DNA from: Muribaculaceae bacterium
GTDB taxonomy: Bacteria; Bacteroidota; Bacteroidia; Bacteroidales; Muribaculaceae
NCBI GenBank assembly: GCA_022508985.1
Contig: JAFLUA010000008.1
Location: forward strand, 1-64,000
Direction of reading: 5' to 3'
Length of the DNA stretch: 64,000 nt
Part shown: piece by piece, positions 16,949 through 26,871 of the stretch
Layout of the letters: every line of letters starts with the position of its first letter
Numbering within the stretch: the stretch's first letter is position 1
The notes under the pieces: generated by a model
Told to the model about the DNA's origin: nothing
Databases searched by the model: none
The model's input: only the letters and a program-made list of their open reading frames with translations
Made by a program: the position numbers and the translations under genes

Positions 16949-19900
16949 TTAGTTCTCAAGGTTGATACTCAATCCGAGGCCACGAAGCTCGTGCAAGAGG
17001 ACGTTAAGAGACTCGGGGATGCCAGGAACGGGCATCGGGTCGCCTTTAACAATAGCTTCGTAAGCTTTAGAACGTCCGTTGACGTCATCGCTTTTGATGG
17101 TGAGTATTTCCTGGAGGATGTGAGCAGCGCCGAAAGCTTCGAGCGCCCACACTTCCATTTCACCGAAGCGCTGACCACCAAACTGAGCTTTACCACCAAG
17201 AGGCTGCTGTGTGATTAGTGAGTACGGGCCAATGCTACGAGCGTGCATCTTATCTTCAACCATGTGGCCGAGTTTGAGCATGTATATAACACCTACGGTT
17301 GCCGGCTGGTCGAAACGTTCGCCAGTGCCACCGTCGTAAAGATAGGTTTTACCATATCTTGGCAAGCCTGCTTTGTCGGTCCATTCGTTAAGGTCGTCGA
17401 GACTTGCACCGTCGAAAATCGGTGTTGCAAATTTCTCGCCGAGTTCACGACCGGCCCAACCGAGGACGGTTTCAAATACCTGGCCGAGGTTCATACGCGA
17501 AGGCACACCAAGTGGGTTAAGCACGATGTCGACAGGAGTGCCGTCGGCAAGGAAGGGCATATCTTCTTGACGTACAATGCGCGACACGATACCTTTGTTA
17601 CCGTGGCGGCCGGCCATTTTATCGCCGACGCTGATTTTACGTTTCTTGGCAATATACACTTTTGCAATCTGCATGATACCCGACGGCAGTTCGTCGCCTA
17701 TAGAGACGTCGAATTTCTTACGACGCAGTTCCGATTCAATTTCTTTCGATTTCTGCAAGAAATTGACAATGGTGCGGCGGATAAGGTCGTTTTTGTGCTC
17801 GTCGCTGGTCCAATTAGACAAGCTCAAAGTATCGTAATTAATCGATCGCAGCACGCCGGCAGTAAATTTTTCACCCTTAGGCACGATTTCGCTTCCGAGG
17901 AAGTCGTGAACGCCATTCGAAGTGAGGCCTTTAGTCAAGACTATAAGCTTGCTTACAAGTATGTCGCGAAGTTTGTCGAGTTTTTCCTCATATTCTTCGT
18001 CAAGTTTAGGCAAAACGGCGTTAGCGCTCTTTGTTTTCTTCTTAGCGGCACGCGAGAAGAGGTTTGTGCCAATAACAACACCTTTGAGCGAGGGCGAAGC
18101 TTTCAGCGAAGCGTCTTTAACGTCGCCGGCCTTGTCGCCGAAGATAGCACGTAGAAGTTTTTCTTCGGGGGTGGGGTCAGACTCGCCTTTAGGCGTAATC
18201 TTACCAATCATGATATCGCCGGGCACAACATGAGCGCCGACACGGATAATGCCACGTTCGTCGAGGTCTTTGGTAGCATCCTCGCTCACGTTGGGGATAT
18301 CGGATGTAAGTTCTTCTAAGCCGCGTTTTGTCTCGCGCACCTCAAGAGCATATTCGTCGACATGGACAGAGGTGAGGATATCGTCGCGCACGACGCGTTC
18401 GTTAAGCACGATAGCGTCCTCATAGTTGTAACCCTTCCACGGCATGAACGCCACTTTGAGGTTGCGGCCGAGAGCGAGCTCGCCGTTTTCCGTAGCATAA
18501 CCTTCGGTGAGGATATCACCGGCTTTAACACGCTGACCTTTGTTGCAAATAGGGCGAAGGTCGATTGTGGTGCTTTGGTTTGTCTTGCGGAATTTAGGTA
18601 TAACGTATTCTTTAACCGCATCTTCAAAAGCTACAAATTCCTCTTCTTCGGTACGGTCGTAGCGGATACGGATAACAGTTGCATCGACAAACTCGATAAC
18701 GCCATCGCCTTCGGCTGTAATCTGCGTGCGGCTGTCGCGTGCGAGTTGAGCCTCGATGCCGGTGCCAACGATTGGAGCTTCAGGACGCATCAAAGGAACG
18801 GCCTGGCGCATCATGTTAGAGCCCATGAGGGCACGGTTGGCGTCGTCGTGTTCGAGGAATGGAATTAGAGATGCAGCAATAGAAGCTATCTGTGTGGGCG
18901 ACACGTCCATAAGGTTGATTTCCGATGGTGGAACAACGGGGAAATCGGCGTCTTGGCGTGCCTTAACTTTATTGCGGATAAAAGTACCGTCGGGGTTGAG
19001 CGGGGCGTTACCCTGAGCTATCATCTTGCCTTCTTCGATTTCGGCGGTGAGGTAGACAACATCGTCGTTGTTAAGGTTTACGCGAGCATTCTCAACTTTG
19101 CGGTAAGGTGTTTCAATGAAACCGAGGTCGTTAATCTTAGCATATACGCATAGCGAGCTGATAAGACCGATGTTAGGACCTTCAGGCGTCTCAATAGGGC
19201 ATAAGCGGCCATAGTGAGTGTAGTGCACGTCGCGAACTTCGAAACCTGCACGCTCGCGAGAGAGACCGCCGGGACCGAGAGCCGACATACGACGCTTGTG
19301 TGTTATTTCGGCAAGCGGGTTGGTTTGGTCCATAAACTGCGATAGCGCGTTGGTGCCGAAGAATGTGTTTATTACCGACGCTATTGTTTTTGCGTTGATA
19401 AGATCGGTGGGTGTAAACACTTCGTTGTCGCGCACGTTCATACGCTCGCGTATGGTGCGGCTCATACGGCTAAGGCCGACACCAAATTGGTTGTAGAGCT
19501 GCTCGCCTACGGTGCGGACGCGACGATTAGACAAGTGGTCGATATCGTCGACAACGGCACGAGTGTTGATGAGCTCGATGAGGTAGCGTATAATAGCTAT
19601 AATGTCTTCTTTAGTGAGTACACGCACATCGGGCGATGTTGTAAGGCCAAGTTTGCGATTTATGCGGTAACGGCCAACATCACCGAGGTCGTAACGTTTC
19701 TCGGAGAAGAATAGGTTTGTTATAACTTCGCGCGCCGAAGCATCGTCTGGTGGCTCGGCATTGCGTAGCTGTCGATAGATATATTGTATAGCCTCCTGTT
19801 CGGAGTTCGTGGTATCTTTTTGTAGAGTATTGAAGATGATTGAGTAGTCGGTAGTGCCGGCATCTTCTTTGTGAAGGAGAATGGTGGGTACGCCCGATGC

Positions 19901-20755
19901 CAATATTTTATCAACATCATCTTCGGTGAGCACTGTTTCGCGGTCGACAACGACGTCGTTACGCTCAACGGTTGTTACTTCGGCAGTATCGGCGTCGCTG
20001 AATTCTTCGGTCCAAGTCTTGAGGACACGAGCAGCGAGTTTGCGGCCTATTGCTTTTTTGAGGTTTGTTTTGTTAACTTTCACCTCTTCGGCCAAGCCGA
20101 AAATGTCGATTATTTCTTTATCGCTTTCAAGACCGATAGCACGTAGCAACGATGTTACGGGCAATTTTTTCTTACGGTCGATGTAAGCGTACATCACGTT
20201 ATTAATGTCGGTAGCAAATTCTATCCAAGAGCCGCGGAATGGTATGATACGGGCTGAATAAAGTTTCGTACCGTTGGTGTGTGTGCTCTGGCCGAAGAAA
20301 ACGCCGGGTGAGCGGTGGAGTTGCGAAACGACAACGCGCTCGGCACCATTAATGACGAAAGTACCTTTTTCGGTCATATACGGAATCTGGCCGAGGTAGA
20401 CGTCTTGGATTTCAGTGGCGAAATCTTCGTGGTCGGGGTCGGTACACGACAGTTTAAGTTTGGCCTTCAGTGGCACACTATATGAGTAACCTCTTTCGAG
20501 ACACTCTTCGATAGTATATCGTGGAGGGTCGATGTAGTAATCGAGGAACTCGAGTTGGAAATTGTTACGGGTGTCGGAGATGGGAAAGTTCTCGGAAAAC
20601 ACCTTGTAAAGCCCTTCGTTAGTACGACGTTCGGGCGGAGTGTCGAGCTGGAAGAAATCGCGGAACGACTTCAACTGCACTTCCAGAAAGTCGGGATAGG
20701 GAAGGGGGTTCTTTACCGAAGCAAAGTTGATACGTTTTTTTTGTGATTCAGACAT
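16949..20755 (-). CDS. rpoB: DNA-directed RNA polymerase subunit beta
   Basis: 1268 residues, starting [13 protein letters not shown]. It shows the rifampicin-pocket region '[46 protein letters not shown]', with wild-type-looking D (in 'FMDQ'), H ('THKRR') and S ('RMSALG'), so no classical rifampicin-resistance change is seen. 'GYNYEDAI' and the C-terminal '[30 protein letters not shown]' clamp segment are intact. It is preceded by a 298-bp gap with a terminator-like hairpin, which may set its expression relative to the ribosomal proteins, and is followed by rpoC. Confidence 0.99.
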   Translation of the reverse strand: MSESQKKRINFASVKNPLPYPDFLEVQLKSFRDFFQLDTPPERRTNEGLYKVFSENFPISDTRNNFQLEFLDYYIDPPRYTIEECLERGYSYSVPLKAKLKLSCTDPDHEDFATEIQDVYLGQIPYMTEKGTFVINGAERVVVSQLHRSPGVFFGQSTHTNGTKLYSARIIPFRGSWIEFATDINNVMYAYIDRKKKLPVTSLLRAIGLESDKEIIDIFGLAEEVKVNKTNLKKAIGRKLAARVLKTWTEEFSDADTAEVTTVERNDVVVDRETVLTEDDVDKILASGVPTILLHKEDAGTTDYSIIFNTLQKDTTNSEQEAIQYIYRQLRNAEPPDDASAREVITNLFFSEKRYDLGDVGRYRINRKLGLTTSPDVRVLTKEDIIAIIRYLIELINTRAVVDDIDHLSNRRVRTVGEQLYNQFGVGLSRMSRTIRERMNVRDNEVFTPTDLINAKTIASVINTFFGTNALSQFMDQTNPLAEITHKRRMSALGPGGLSRERAGFEVRDVHYTHYGRLCPIETPEGPNIGLISSLCVYAKINDLGFIETPYRKVENARVNLNNDDVVYLTAEIEEGKMIAQGNAPLNPDGTFIRNKVKARQDADFPVVPPSEINLMDVSPTQIASIAASLIPFLEHDDANRALMGSNMMRQAVPLMRPEAPIVGTGIEAQLARDSRTQITAEGDGVIEFVDATVIRIRYDRTEEEEFVAFEDAVKEYVIPKFRKTNQSTTIDLRPICNKGQRVKAGDILTEGYATENGELALGRNLKVAFMPWKGYNYEDAIVLNERVVRDDILTSVHVDEYALEVRETKRGLEELTSDIPNVSEDATKDLDERGIIRVGAHVVPGDIMIGKITPKGESDPTPEEKLLRAIFGDKAGDVKDASLKASPSLKGVVIGTNLFSRAAKKKTKSANAVLPKLDEEYEEKLDKLRDILVSKLIVLTKGLTSNGVHDFLGSEIVPKGEKFTAGVLRSINYDTLSLSNWTSDEHKNDLIRRTIVNFLQKSKEIESELRRKKFDVSIGDELPSGIMQIAKVYIAKKRKISVGDKMAGRHGNKGIVSRIVRQEDMPFLADGTPVDIVLNPLGVPSRMNLGQVFETVLGWAGRELGEKFATPIFDGASLDDLNEWTDKAGLPRYGKTYLYDGGTGERFDQPATVGVIYMLKLGHMVEDKMHARSIGPYSLITQQPLGGKAQFGGQRFGEMEVWALEAFGAAHILQEILTIKSDDVNGRSKAYEAIVKGDPMPVPGIPESLNVLLHELRGLGLSINLEN

Positions 20756-20991
20756 CTGAATAAGGTTTTATAACCGTGATAAAAAATAAGCGTCTAAATT
20801 CTGTCACCTTAAACATAAAATCGACAAGGCAAGCCTTGCAAAAAGTCGGTGGCAAAATCTCTTGTGCGTTTGCGGACACGGTGCCCGCCAATCGGCTGAA
20901 GGTGCTAAAAAACGAGGCTAAAGGCGCCGTTTTCAAAGCAAAACGCGAAGAGTTGCCGTTGTTATCGGTGAAGTAAAAGTATTTATGACAC

Positions 20992-21030
20992 AAAAGGTTA
21001 AGAATCTCCCGTTGAGGGAGGTTCTTAACC
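20992..21030 (-). terminator. Terminator/attenuator hairpin between rplL and rpoB
   Basis: On the minus strand the stem at 21030-21016 pairs over 15 bp (one G-U) with 21010-20996 across a 5-nt loop, then TTTTGTG. It lies 23 bp after the rplL stop. The remaining gap (20756-20991) holds a second small stem (CAAGG/CCTTG near 20824-20837) but no gene or clear promoter that I can see. In E. coli an attenuator in the same position sets the rpoB/ribosomal-protein ratio. Confidence 0.75.
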
Positions 21031-21053
21031 CATTCGCCTGATAATCAGACGTA

Positions 21054-21428
21054 TTATTTGAGTTCGACTTCAGCGCCAACTTCTTCGAGCTGAGCTTTGA
21101 TGCCTTCAGCTTCAGCTTTGGCGAGGCCTTCTTTCACTGTAGAAGGAGCACCGTCGACGAGTTCTTTAGCCTCTTTGAGACCAAGACCGGTGAGCTCTTT
21201 AACGAGCTTAACTACTTTGAGTTTTTCGCCACCGGCGTTTTTGAGCACTACGTCAAACGCTGATTTTTCTTCAGCGGCGGCTGCACCAGCAGCGGGGCCG
21301 GCTGCAACTGCTACAGCAGCAGCGGCGGGTTCGATGCCGTATTCTTCCTTGAGGATCTGGGCAAGTTCGTTTACTTCCTTGACAGTGAGGTTTACGAGTT
21401 GTTCAGCAAAAGCTTTTAAATCTGCCAT
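21054..21428 (-). CDS. rplL: Large ribosomal subunit protein bL12 (L7/L12)
   Basis: 124 residues. N-terminal dimerisation domain (about 1-32, '[28 protein letters not shown]'), an Ala/Gly-rich hinge (about 33-52) and a C-terminal factor-binding domain ('[38 protein letters not shown]') that recruits translation GTPases. It follows rplJ by 36 bp; the pair forms the ribosomal stalk. A strong hairpin follows the stop. Confidence 0.98.
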   Translation of the reverse strand: MADLKAFAEQLVNLTVKEVNELAQILKEEYGIEPAAAAVAVAAGPAAGAAAAEEKSAFDVVLKNAGGEKLKVVKLVKELTGLGLKEAKELVDGAPSTVKEGLAKAEAEGIKAQLEEVGAEVELK

Positions 21429-21464
21429 TTTTGTATGATTTTTTTTGGTTTTTTAATCGATAAA

Positions 21465-21989
21465 TTAATTTTCTTTCTTCGAGAGAGTCTCGAGGATTCC
21501 GTGGAGTTTGCCACCACCCGATTGAAGGGCAGATACGACATTCTTGGCGGGAGATTGTAGAAGAGCGATAACGTCGGCGATGAGTTCGTTTTTGCTCTTG
21601 ATAGAAGCGAGAGCGTCGAGCTGGTCTGCGCCGAGGTAAGCTGTTTCTTCAACAAAAGCTCCTTTGAGAGCCGGTAGTGTATCGCCTTTCTTAACAAAAT
21701 CTTTGAGGAGTTTTGCAGGGGCATTTCCCACGTTTGTACACATAAGAGATGTTGATCCCTTAAGTGCGCCATAGAGTTCGGTATAATCGCCTTCGAGAGT
21801 CTCGAGAGCTTTTTTGAGAAGAGTGTTCTTAACGACGAGGAGCTTGATATCAGCTTTGAAACAAGCGCGACGTAGTTCAGATGTTTTCTCAGCATTCAGC
21901 CCAGCAGTTTCTACCAAGTAAAAACCGTTGTAAGACTTAATAGTCTCGGCGATCTGGCTTATAATAGTACCTTTTTCTTCCTTTTTCAT
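21465..21989 (-). CDS. rplJ: Large ribosomal subunit protein uL10
   Basis: 174 residues: 'KGTIISQIAETIKSYNGFYLVETAGLNAEKTSELRRACFKADIKLLVVKNTLLKKAL' is the rRNA-binding L10 domain, and the C-terminal helix that binds bL12 dimers follows. It builds the base of the ribosomal stalk. Only 20 bp separate it from rplA, so the L10 leader found upstream of rplJ in some bacteria has no room here unless it lies inside rplA. Confidence 0.97.
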   Translation of the reverse strand: MKKEEKGTIISQIAETIKSYNGFYLVETAGLNAEKTSELRRACFKADIKLLVVKNTLLKKALETLEGDYTELYGALKGSTSLMCTNVGNAPAKLLKDFVKKGDTLPALKGAFVEETAYLGADQLDALASIKSKNELIADVIALLQSPAKNVVSALQSGGGKLHGILETLSKKEN

Positions 21990-22009
21990 CTTGTACGGTC
22001 ATTTAAGGG

Positions 22010-22705
22010 TTAAGCCTCAATCGATTTGGGGTCGACTTTGACGCCCGGACTCATTGTGCTGGAAAGATAGATACTCTTAATGTATGTGCCTTTTGAAGCA
22101 GCGGGTTTGAGTTTGATAAGAGTGTTAACAAACTCGCGAGCATTGTCAACCATCGAAGCCGGGTCGAAAGAAACTTTGCCAATCGAGGAGTGAACGATAC
22201 CATTCTTATCGACTTTGAAATCGATTTTACCTTTCTTGACTTCTTCGACAGCTTTAGCGACGTCCATCGTCACAGTGCCGCTCTTGGGGTTAGGCATCAA
22301 ACCACGGGGACCGAGTACACGGCCCAGTGCACCTATTTTACCCATGATAGCAGGTTGTGTAATGATAACGTCAATGTCGGTCCAGCCTCCTTTTATCTTT
22401 TCGATATATTCGTCGAGGCCTACATAATCGGCACCAGCAGCTGTAGCAGCCGCTTCGGCATCGGGTGTGCAGAGCACGAGCACTCTCACAGTCTTACCTG
22501 TGCCATGAGGCAAGGTAACGACACCGCGTACCATCTGGTTGGCTTTGCGAGGGTCAACGCCCAGACGGACATCAATATCCAGCGAAGCGTCGAATTTTGT
22601 ATAGGTAATATCCTTTACAAGTTCAACAGCCTCTGCCAAGGTGTAAGTCCTCCCGGCTTCAATCTTGGATAAGGCCAACTTCTGATTTTTTGTAAGTTTA
22701 CTCAT
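22010..22705 (-). CDS. rplA: Large ribosomal subunit protein uL1
   Basis: 231 residues. Two-domain L1: '[44 protein letters not shown]' begins domain I and '[19 protein letters not shown]' is the family signature in domain II. It binds the 23S rRNA stalk near the E site, and in many bacteria represses its own operon with rplK. It follows rplK by 15 bp. Confidence 0.98.
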   Translation of the reverse strand: MSKLTKNQKLALSKIEAGRTYTLAEAVELVKDITYTKFDASLDIDVRLGVDPRKANQMVRGVVTLPHGTGKTVRVLVLCTPDAEAAATAAGADYVGLDEYIEKIKGGWTDIDVIITQPAIMGKIGALGRVLGPRGLMPNPKSGTVTMDVAKAVEEVKKGKIDFKVDKNGIVHSSIGKVSFDPASMVDNAREFVNTLIKLKPAASKGTYIKSIYLSSTMSPGVKVDPKSIEA

Positions 22706-22720
22706 ATCAAGTGAAGTTTT

Positions 22721-23164
22721 TTAATTGTTAGAGGGGAACTCTCCTTTGACGGTGATACCCATACTTCTGGCCGTACCGGCAACCATACGCATAGCAGATT
22801 CTATGGTAAAGCAGTTCAGGTCGGGCATTTTGTCTTGAGCAATAACGCGCACTTGCTCCCATGTTACTTCGGCCACCTTTGTGCGATTAGGTTCTTTCGA
22901 GCCTGACTTGAGGTGAGCAGCATCTTTTAGCTGAATAGCAACAGGAGGAGTTTTAACAACAAAGTCGAAAGACTTGTCGGAGTAGTAAGTGATTACTACG
23001 GGAAGTACTTTACCGGCTTTGTCCTGAGTGCGGGCATTAAATTGCTTGCAAAATTCCATGATGTTGATACCCTTCGAACCGAGCGCGGGGCCTACAGGAG
23101 GCGAAGGATTGGCAGCACCACCTTTAATCTGCAATTTGATTTGTCCAGCAATTTCTTTAGCCAT
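22721..23164 (-). CDS. rplK: Large ribosomal subunit protein uL11
   Basis: 147 residues. N-terminal '[39 protein letters not shown]' with the Pro-rich switch, and the C-terminal rRNA-binding part '[17 protein letters not shown]'-like ('[20 protein letters not shown]'). It forms the GTPase-associated centre with 23S rRNA. It follows nusG by 85 bp; the gap shows no strong promoter or terminator. Confidence 0.98.
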   Translation of the reverse strand: MAKEIAGQIKLQIKGGAANPSPPVGPALGSKGINIMEFCKQFNARTQDKAGKVLPVVITYYSDKSFDFVVKTPPVAIQLKDAAHLKSGSKEPNRTKVAEVTWEQVRVIAQDKMPDLNCFTIESAMRMVAGTARSMGITVKGEFPSNN

Positions 23165-23249
23165 TGGTTTAATATTAAAAATTAATTAACATTGCGAAAT
23201 GTAAAAAACGGCGCACCCGCTCGTAACACAACAGGCACGACGCCCAAAA

Positions 23250-23813
23250 TCATTCACGCTCTACTTGAGAATTATCAAGCTCCAGAGGTGTCTTACGGTC
23301 AAAGATTTTAATCATAACTTTGAGTTTGCGCTTTTCGCGGTTGACTTCTTCAATCACGCCGCTAAAGTCTTTGAAAGGCCCATCGTTGACCTTAACGCGC
23401 TCGCCGACTATATAGTCGTTAACGCCGTCGAGATCGGCTTCGGCAATTTCGTCGACAGCGCCCAGCATCCGCATAACCTCAGCCTCGCGCAAGCGCTCGG
23501 GCTTGGAGTTTTTTTCACGTCCACGAAGGAAGTCAATAACATTTGTGGTGCTAGTGAGGATGTGAACTACTTCTCCGGTGAGGATCGCTTCAACAAAGAC
23601 GTAGCCGGAATAAAGGTTTTTTTCTTTGATAACCTTCTTGCCGTTACGAAGGGTCATAACCTTCTCGGTGGGTATCAATACCTGAAAGACGAAGTTGCCA
23701 AGGTCGGTACGTTTCATCGTTCCTTCGATGATTTCCTTCACCTGGGCTTCTTTGCCTGAAATGGCACGCAACACGTACCATCCTCTTTTGTTTTCTGTTG
23801 TTGAGTTTTCCAC
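23250..23813 (-). CDS. nusG: Transcription termination/antitermination factor NusG
   Basis: 187 residues. NGN domain (about 8-120) starts 'KRGWYVLRAISGKEAQVKEIIE', with 'LIPTEKVMTLRNGKKVIKEKNLYSGYVFVE'. The KOW domain at about 133-180 has 'GERVKVNDGPFKDFSGVIEEVNREKRKLKV'. NusG binds the RNA polymerase clamp and couples transcription to translation or Rho. It lies 34 bp after secE, in the universally conserved secE-nusG-rplK order. Confidence 0.97.
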   Translation of the reverse strand: MENSTTENKRGWYVLRAISGKEAQVKEIIEGTMKRTDLGNFVFQVLIPTEKVMTLRNGKKVIKEKNLYSGYVFVEAILTGEVVHILTSTTNVIDFLRGREKNSKPERLREAEVMRMLGAVDEIAEADLDGVNDYIVGERVKVNDGPFKDFSGVIEEVNREKRKLKVMIKIFDRKTPLELDNSQVERE

Positions 23814-23847
23814 TTTTAAGAAGGGTTGTTCAAACTACAAACTTAGA

Positions 23848-24048
23848 TTAGAGAACATTCTGCAAACTGTATATCAGATGCATCAAGCTGTTGACTATAC
23901 GATCCATGATAAAGATTATCAGAGCGATAACCACGGAAGCAATCATGACGATGATAGCCGATTTAACCAAAGTCTTCTTAGATGGCCAGGACACTTTGTA
24001 ACGAAGCTCGTTATAAGCCTCCTGTATATTCGCAAGTAGTTTTTTCAT
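23848..24048 (-). CDS. secE: Preprotein translocase subunit SecE
   Basis: 66 residues, the short single-span form. The cytoplasmic amphipathic helix 'EAYNELRYKVSWPSKKTLVKS' carries the 'V.WP' signature, followed by one transmembrane helix (about 31-50, 'AIIVMIASVVIALIIFIMD'). It clamps SecY in the inner membrane. It follows the tRNA-Trp gene and precedes nusG. Confidence 0.95.
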   Translation of the reverse strand: MKKLLANIQEAYNELRYKVSWPSKKTLVKSAIIVMIASVVIALIIFIMDRIVNSLMHLIYSLQNVL

Positions 24049-24069
24049 TATTTTTCTTTCTTATTTTTG

Positions 24070-24144
24070 GCACGGGTTGAGAGACTCGAACTCCCGACAC
24101 TCGGTTTTGGAGACCGATGCTCTACCAACTGAGCTAAACCCGTG
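24070..24144 (-). tRNA. trpT: tRNA-Trp (CCA)
   Basis: A full cloverleaf: acceptor CACGGGT/ACCCGTG, D-arm GCTC...GAGC, anticodon loop CTCCAAA with anticodon CCA between stems TCGGT/ACCGA, and a T-loop TTCGAGT. It lies between tuf and secE, and is probably cut from a tuf-secE transcript. Confidence 0.95.
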
Positions 24145-24150
24145 TATAGA

Positions 24151-24216
24151 AACCGGCGCCTAAGCATAGGCGCCCAAGCGCCGGTTTTATTTTTTGCTTT
24201 AACAGGCCGCGGCCTG
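24151..24216 (-). terminator. GC-rich inverted repeats between tuf and tRNA-Trp
   Basis: AACCGGCGC (24151-24159) pairs with GCGCCGGTT (24178-24186) around a second nested palindrome, and CAGGCCGCGGCCTG (24203-24216) is a perfect 14-bp palindrome. On the minus strand the hairpin is followed only by TTCTATA, so it may be a processing or attenuation site rather than a full terminator. The 11-mer GCCTAAGCATA occurs at 24158-24168 and again at 24216-24226. Confidence 0.45.
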
Positions 24217-24226
24217 CCTAAGCATA

Positions 24227-25411
24227 TTAGTCGAGGATTTCAGTGATCTGACCCGAACCAACGGTGCGGCCACCTTCACGGATAGCGAAGCGGAGACCTT
24301 GGTCGCAAGCAACGGGAGTGATGAGATCAACGATGATTTCAACGTGGTCGCCGGGCATAACCATTTCAACGCCTTCGGGAAGAGTGATTTCACCTGTAAC
24401 GTCGAGAGTACGGATGTAGAACTGAGGACGATAGTGGTTGTGGAACGGAGTGTGACGGCCACCTTCTTCTTTCTTAAGGATATAGACAGAAGCTTTGAAT
24501 TTGCTGTGGGGTTTAACAACTCCCGGGTGGCAGATAACCATACCACGTTTAACGTCTTTCTTGTCGATACCGCGGAGGAGAAGACCAACGTTGTCGCCAG
24601 CTTCACCTTGGTCGAGAAGTTTGCGGAACATTTCAACACCGGTAACAGTAGACTTCATAGAAGCACCGAGACCCATGATTTGAACTTCGTCGCCAACTTT
24701 AACGATACCTGTTTCGATACGACCTGTTGCTACAGTACCACGACCAGTGATTGAGAACACGTCTTCAACCGGCATAAGGAAGGGTTTGTCAACGTCGCGA
24801 GGAGGCAGCGGAATCCAAGTGTCGACTGCATCCATAAGTTCCATAACTTTAGCTTCCCATTCGGGTTCGCCGTTGAGTGCGCCAAGAGCAGAGCCACGGA
24901 TGATAGGAGTTTCGTCGCCATCATATTCGTAAGCTGAGAGAAGTTCGCGCATCTCCATTTCAACGAGGTCAAGAATTTCGGGGTCGTCAACAGCGTCGCA
25001 CTTGTTGAGGAATACAACGATGCGGGGAACGTTTACCTGACGAGCGAGGAGGATGTGTTCGCGAGTCTGAGGCATAGGACCATCAGTACCTGCAACAACG
25101 ATGATAGCACCATCCATCTGAGCGGCACCAGTTACCATGTTCTTTACATAGTCGGCGTGGCCCGGGCAGTCTACGTGAGCGTAGTGGCGGTTAGCTGTTT
25201 CATACTCAACGTGAGCGGTGTTGATTGTGATACCACGTTCCTTTTCTTCGGGAGCGTTGTCAATCTGGTCGAACGACTTAACTTCAGAGAGGCCCTGCTT
25301 AGCAAGTACCATTGTGATAGCAGCCGTAAGTGTTGTTTTACCGTGGTCAACGTGGCCAATAGTACCAATGTTAACGTGCGGTTTCGTTCTTTCGAATTTC
25401 TCTTTTGCCAT
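24227..25411 (-). CDS. tuf: Elongation factor Tu
   Basis: 394 residues. G1 loop 'GHVDHGKTT' at 19-27, G3 'DCPGH' near 81-85, G4 'NKCD' near 135-138 and G5 'SALG'. Domains 2 and 3 follow ('[22 protein letters not shown]', '[21 protein letters not shown]'). It delivers aminoacyl-tRNA to the ribosome as a GTP complex. It lies directly after a four-tRNA cluster, the same order as E. coli thrU-tyrU-glyT-thrT-tufB, which suggests a common transcript from the strong promoter near 25940. Confidence 0.99.
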   Translation of the reverse strand: MAKEKFERTKPHVNIGTIGHVDHGKTTLTAAITMVLAKQGLSEVKSFDQIDNAPEEKERGITINTAHVEYETANRHYAHVDCPGHADYVKNMVTGAAQMDGAIIVVAGTDGPMPQTREHILLARQVNVPRIVVFLNKCDAVDDPEILDLVEMEMRELLSAYEYDGDETPIIRGSALGALNGEPEWEAKVMELMDAVDTWIPLPPRDVDKPFLMPVEDVFSITGRGTVATGRIETGIVKVGDEVQIMGLGASMKSTVTGVEMFRKLLDQGEAGDNVGLLLRGIDKKDVKRGMVICHPGVVKPHSKFKASVYILKKEEGGRHTPFHNHYRPQFYIRTLDVTGEITLPEGVEMVMPGDHVEIIVDLITPVACDQGLRFAIREGGRTVGSGQITEILD

Positions 25412-25496
25412 AACTGTGGTGTTATTTTATTGTTAATAATTATTCTGGACAATCAGCCACGATAATGCCGATGCACTACCGGGGCTTTCATTCTTG

Positions 25497-25568
<72 letters not shown>

Positions 25569-25579
25569 AAAAAAAATTG

Positions 25580-25652
25580 AGCGGAAGACGAGGCTCAAAC
25601 TCGCGACCCTCAGCTTGGAAGGCTGATGCTCTATCAACTGAGCTACTTCCGC
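25580..25652 (-). tRNA. glyT: tRNA-Gly (TCC) with A19 and U56
   Basis: Acceptor GCGGAAG/CTTCCGC is perfect; the anticodon loop CTTCCAA between TCAGC and GCTGA gives TCC. The D-loop reads AGTTGATA, with A at position 19, and the T-loop reads TTTGAGC, with U at 56, in place of the near-universal G19 and C56. The T-stem contains a G49-U65 wobble. Confidence 0.95.
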
Positions 25653-25679
25653 AATAGAGAAAATTGCATTATATATATG

Positions 25680-25762
25680 TGGGCGAAGATGGATTCGAAC
25701 CACCGAAGGTATAAACCAGCAGATTTACAGTCTGCCCCATTTGGCCACTCTGGTATTCGCCC
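25680..25762 (-). tRNA. tyrU: tRNA-Tyr (GTA)
   Basis: A class II tRNA of 83 nt with a long variable arm. Acceptor GGGCGAA/TTCGCCC; the anticodon loop CTGTAAA gives GTA; T-arm GGTGG-TTCGAAT-CCATC. It sits between tRNA-Thr(TGT) and tRNA-Gly. Confidence 0.95.
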
Positions 25763-25802
25763 TGATAGCTTCTCGGCATCGTCGATGCGTCGAGCTTTTT
25801 TG

Positions 25803-25876
25803 AGCCTCTTGTCGGATTCGAACCAACGACCCCGAGATTACAAATCACGTGCTCTGGCCAACTGAGCTAAAGAGGC
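25803..25876 (-). tRNA. thrU: tRNA-Thr (TGT)
   Basis: Acceptor GCCTCTT/AAGAGGC; the anticodon loop TTTGTAA gives TGT; T-arm GTTGG-TTCGAAT-CCGAC. The anticodon stem CGTGA/TCTCG contains a U29-U41 mismatch, possibly conserved in the phylum. It is first in the tRNA4-tuf transcript. Confidence 0.95.
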
Positions 25877-25928
25877 ATTTTCAATTTTCTCTGCAGCAGG
25901 GAGCCTTATCTTTTCCCGTTTGCGGTTG

Positions 25929-25959
25929 CAAAGTTAAGCAACATTTTTCAATCTCCAAA
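25929..25959 (-). promoter_or_regulatory. Promoter of the tRNA4-tuf operon (TTTG-N19-TAACTTTG)
   Basis: On the minus strand TTTG (25959-25956), exactly 19 nt, then TAACTTTG (25936-25929): a full match to the Bacteroidetes consensus, starting transcription about 45 nt before tRNA-Thr(TGT). The rest of 25960-26060 is T-rich with no other feature seen. Confidence 0.85.
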
Positions 25960-26075
25960 TTTTTTTGATGTTTTTTTTCGCTATTTTTTTGCGCGTGGGC
26001 TGTCGATTGAGGCTATTTTGCCTCGCAAGGGCTAAAAATCGCCCTAATAAAAGGCTTTTTTCCATTTTTTTGCTT

Positions 26076-26083
26076 TATCTTTG
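26076..26083 (+). promoter_or_regulatory. -7 box TATCTTTG for the PorT-like gene
   Basis: TATCTTTGC lies 23 bp before the ATG at 26107. No TTTG at the right distance upstream. Confidence 0.55.
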
Positions 26084-26106
26084 CCGATGAATTAACACTA
26101 CTTGTA

Positions 26107-26748
26107 ATGAAACGTCTTCACACCTTATTAATAATAGCAGTTGCCGCCGTTGCAATACCCTTCACTATTAAAGCGCAATTCCGTTACGCCCCGATAGCCG
26201 GTGTCACCATAAACAATCTAAATTTCAAGCAAGATCTTTTCGATGTTGACAAGACTGTCGGCGTACAAGCCGGCATCATGGGTGAAATGATGTTTCCGGG
26301 CATAGGTTTTGGCATCGACCTCGGCCTGCTCTACAACCAGATGGGAGCGAAGACCGATCTCGGCAGCCGCGAGATATGGAGTAGCGACGGCTACCGCAGG
26401 TCGACTGTAATGGTACATTCGATACAGATACCCGTTCATCTGCGATTCAAATGGACACGTATGCAAGGCCTAGAAGACTACATAGCGCCATTTGTCTACG
26501 GCGGCCCTGATTTCGACATCGTTGTCGGCCATAACAAAATCAAAGGCAATGCCAATGCCACCGCTCCTTATAAATATGCCGGTGGCGACTTGGGGCTTAC
26601 CTGCGGCGGTGGCGTTGAGCTCTTAAAGCGTTGGCAAGTATCGTTTCACTACACCTGGGGAATGACTTACATCTTAAAAACGAGTAAGCTCGACAATTTT
26701 ACAGCCAAAAACAGGCAATGGGCCGTGCGCGTGGCCTATATGTTCTAA
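26107..26748 (+). CDS. PorT-family outer-membrane beta-barrel protein
   Basis: 213 residues. A signal peptide (1-23, ending 'TIKAQ') is followed by alternating aromatic/hydrophobic strands: 'RYAPIAGVTINNLNF', 'VGVQAGIMGEMMFPGIGFGIDLGLLYNQMGAK', 'IQIPVHLRFKW', 'FVYGGPDFDIVVG', 'GLTCGGGVELLKRWQVSFHYTWGM', ending in the aromatic 'WAVRVAYMF' typical of barrel proteins inserted by BamA. This 'outer membrane beta-barrel' family includes PorT, needed for type IX secretion in some species, but membership alone does not prove that role. Its own promoter and a strong bidirectional terminator make it monocistronic. Confidence 0.85.
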   Translation: MKRLHTLLIIAVAAVAIPFTIKAQFRYAPIAGVTINNLNFKQDLFDVDKTVGVQAGIMGEMMFPGIGFGIDLGLLYNQMGAKTDLGSREIWSSDGYRRSTVMVHSIQIPVHLRFKWTRMQGLEDYIAPFVYGGPDFDIVVGHNKIKGNANATAPYKYAGGDLGLTCGGGVELLKRWQVSFHYTWGMTYILKTSKLDNFTAKNRQWAVRVAYMF

Positions 26749-26814
26749 TCGAAACGGTTCAAGGCACGGCGCCTCTTTCTAAATCGATAGTAAAATAGCT
26801 ATAGCCCGGGCTAC

Positions 26815-26849
26815 AAAAAGCCCGGGCATATATTTTCCCCGGGCTTTTT
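26815..26849. terminator. Bidirectional terminator
   Basis: A perfect 12-bp stem, AAAAAGCCCGGG (26815-26826) with CCCGGGCTTTTT (26838-26849), sits between the converging barrel and lipoprotein genes. An overlapping GCCCGGGC copy just upstream (26804-26811) gives an alternative fold. Confidence 0.9.
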
Positions 26850-26871
26850 GGTAGGATAGTTTATCTACCAT

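Noticed and set aside
17243-18154. 303-codon open frame opposite rpoB
   Set aside because: Shadow of rpoB for the same reason.
20748-20993. Overlapping 66- and 81-codon frames between rplL and rpoB
   Set aside because: They overlap on opposite strands, have no recognisable domain, and the region looks like a folded untranslated gap.
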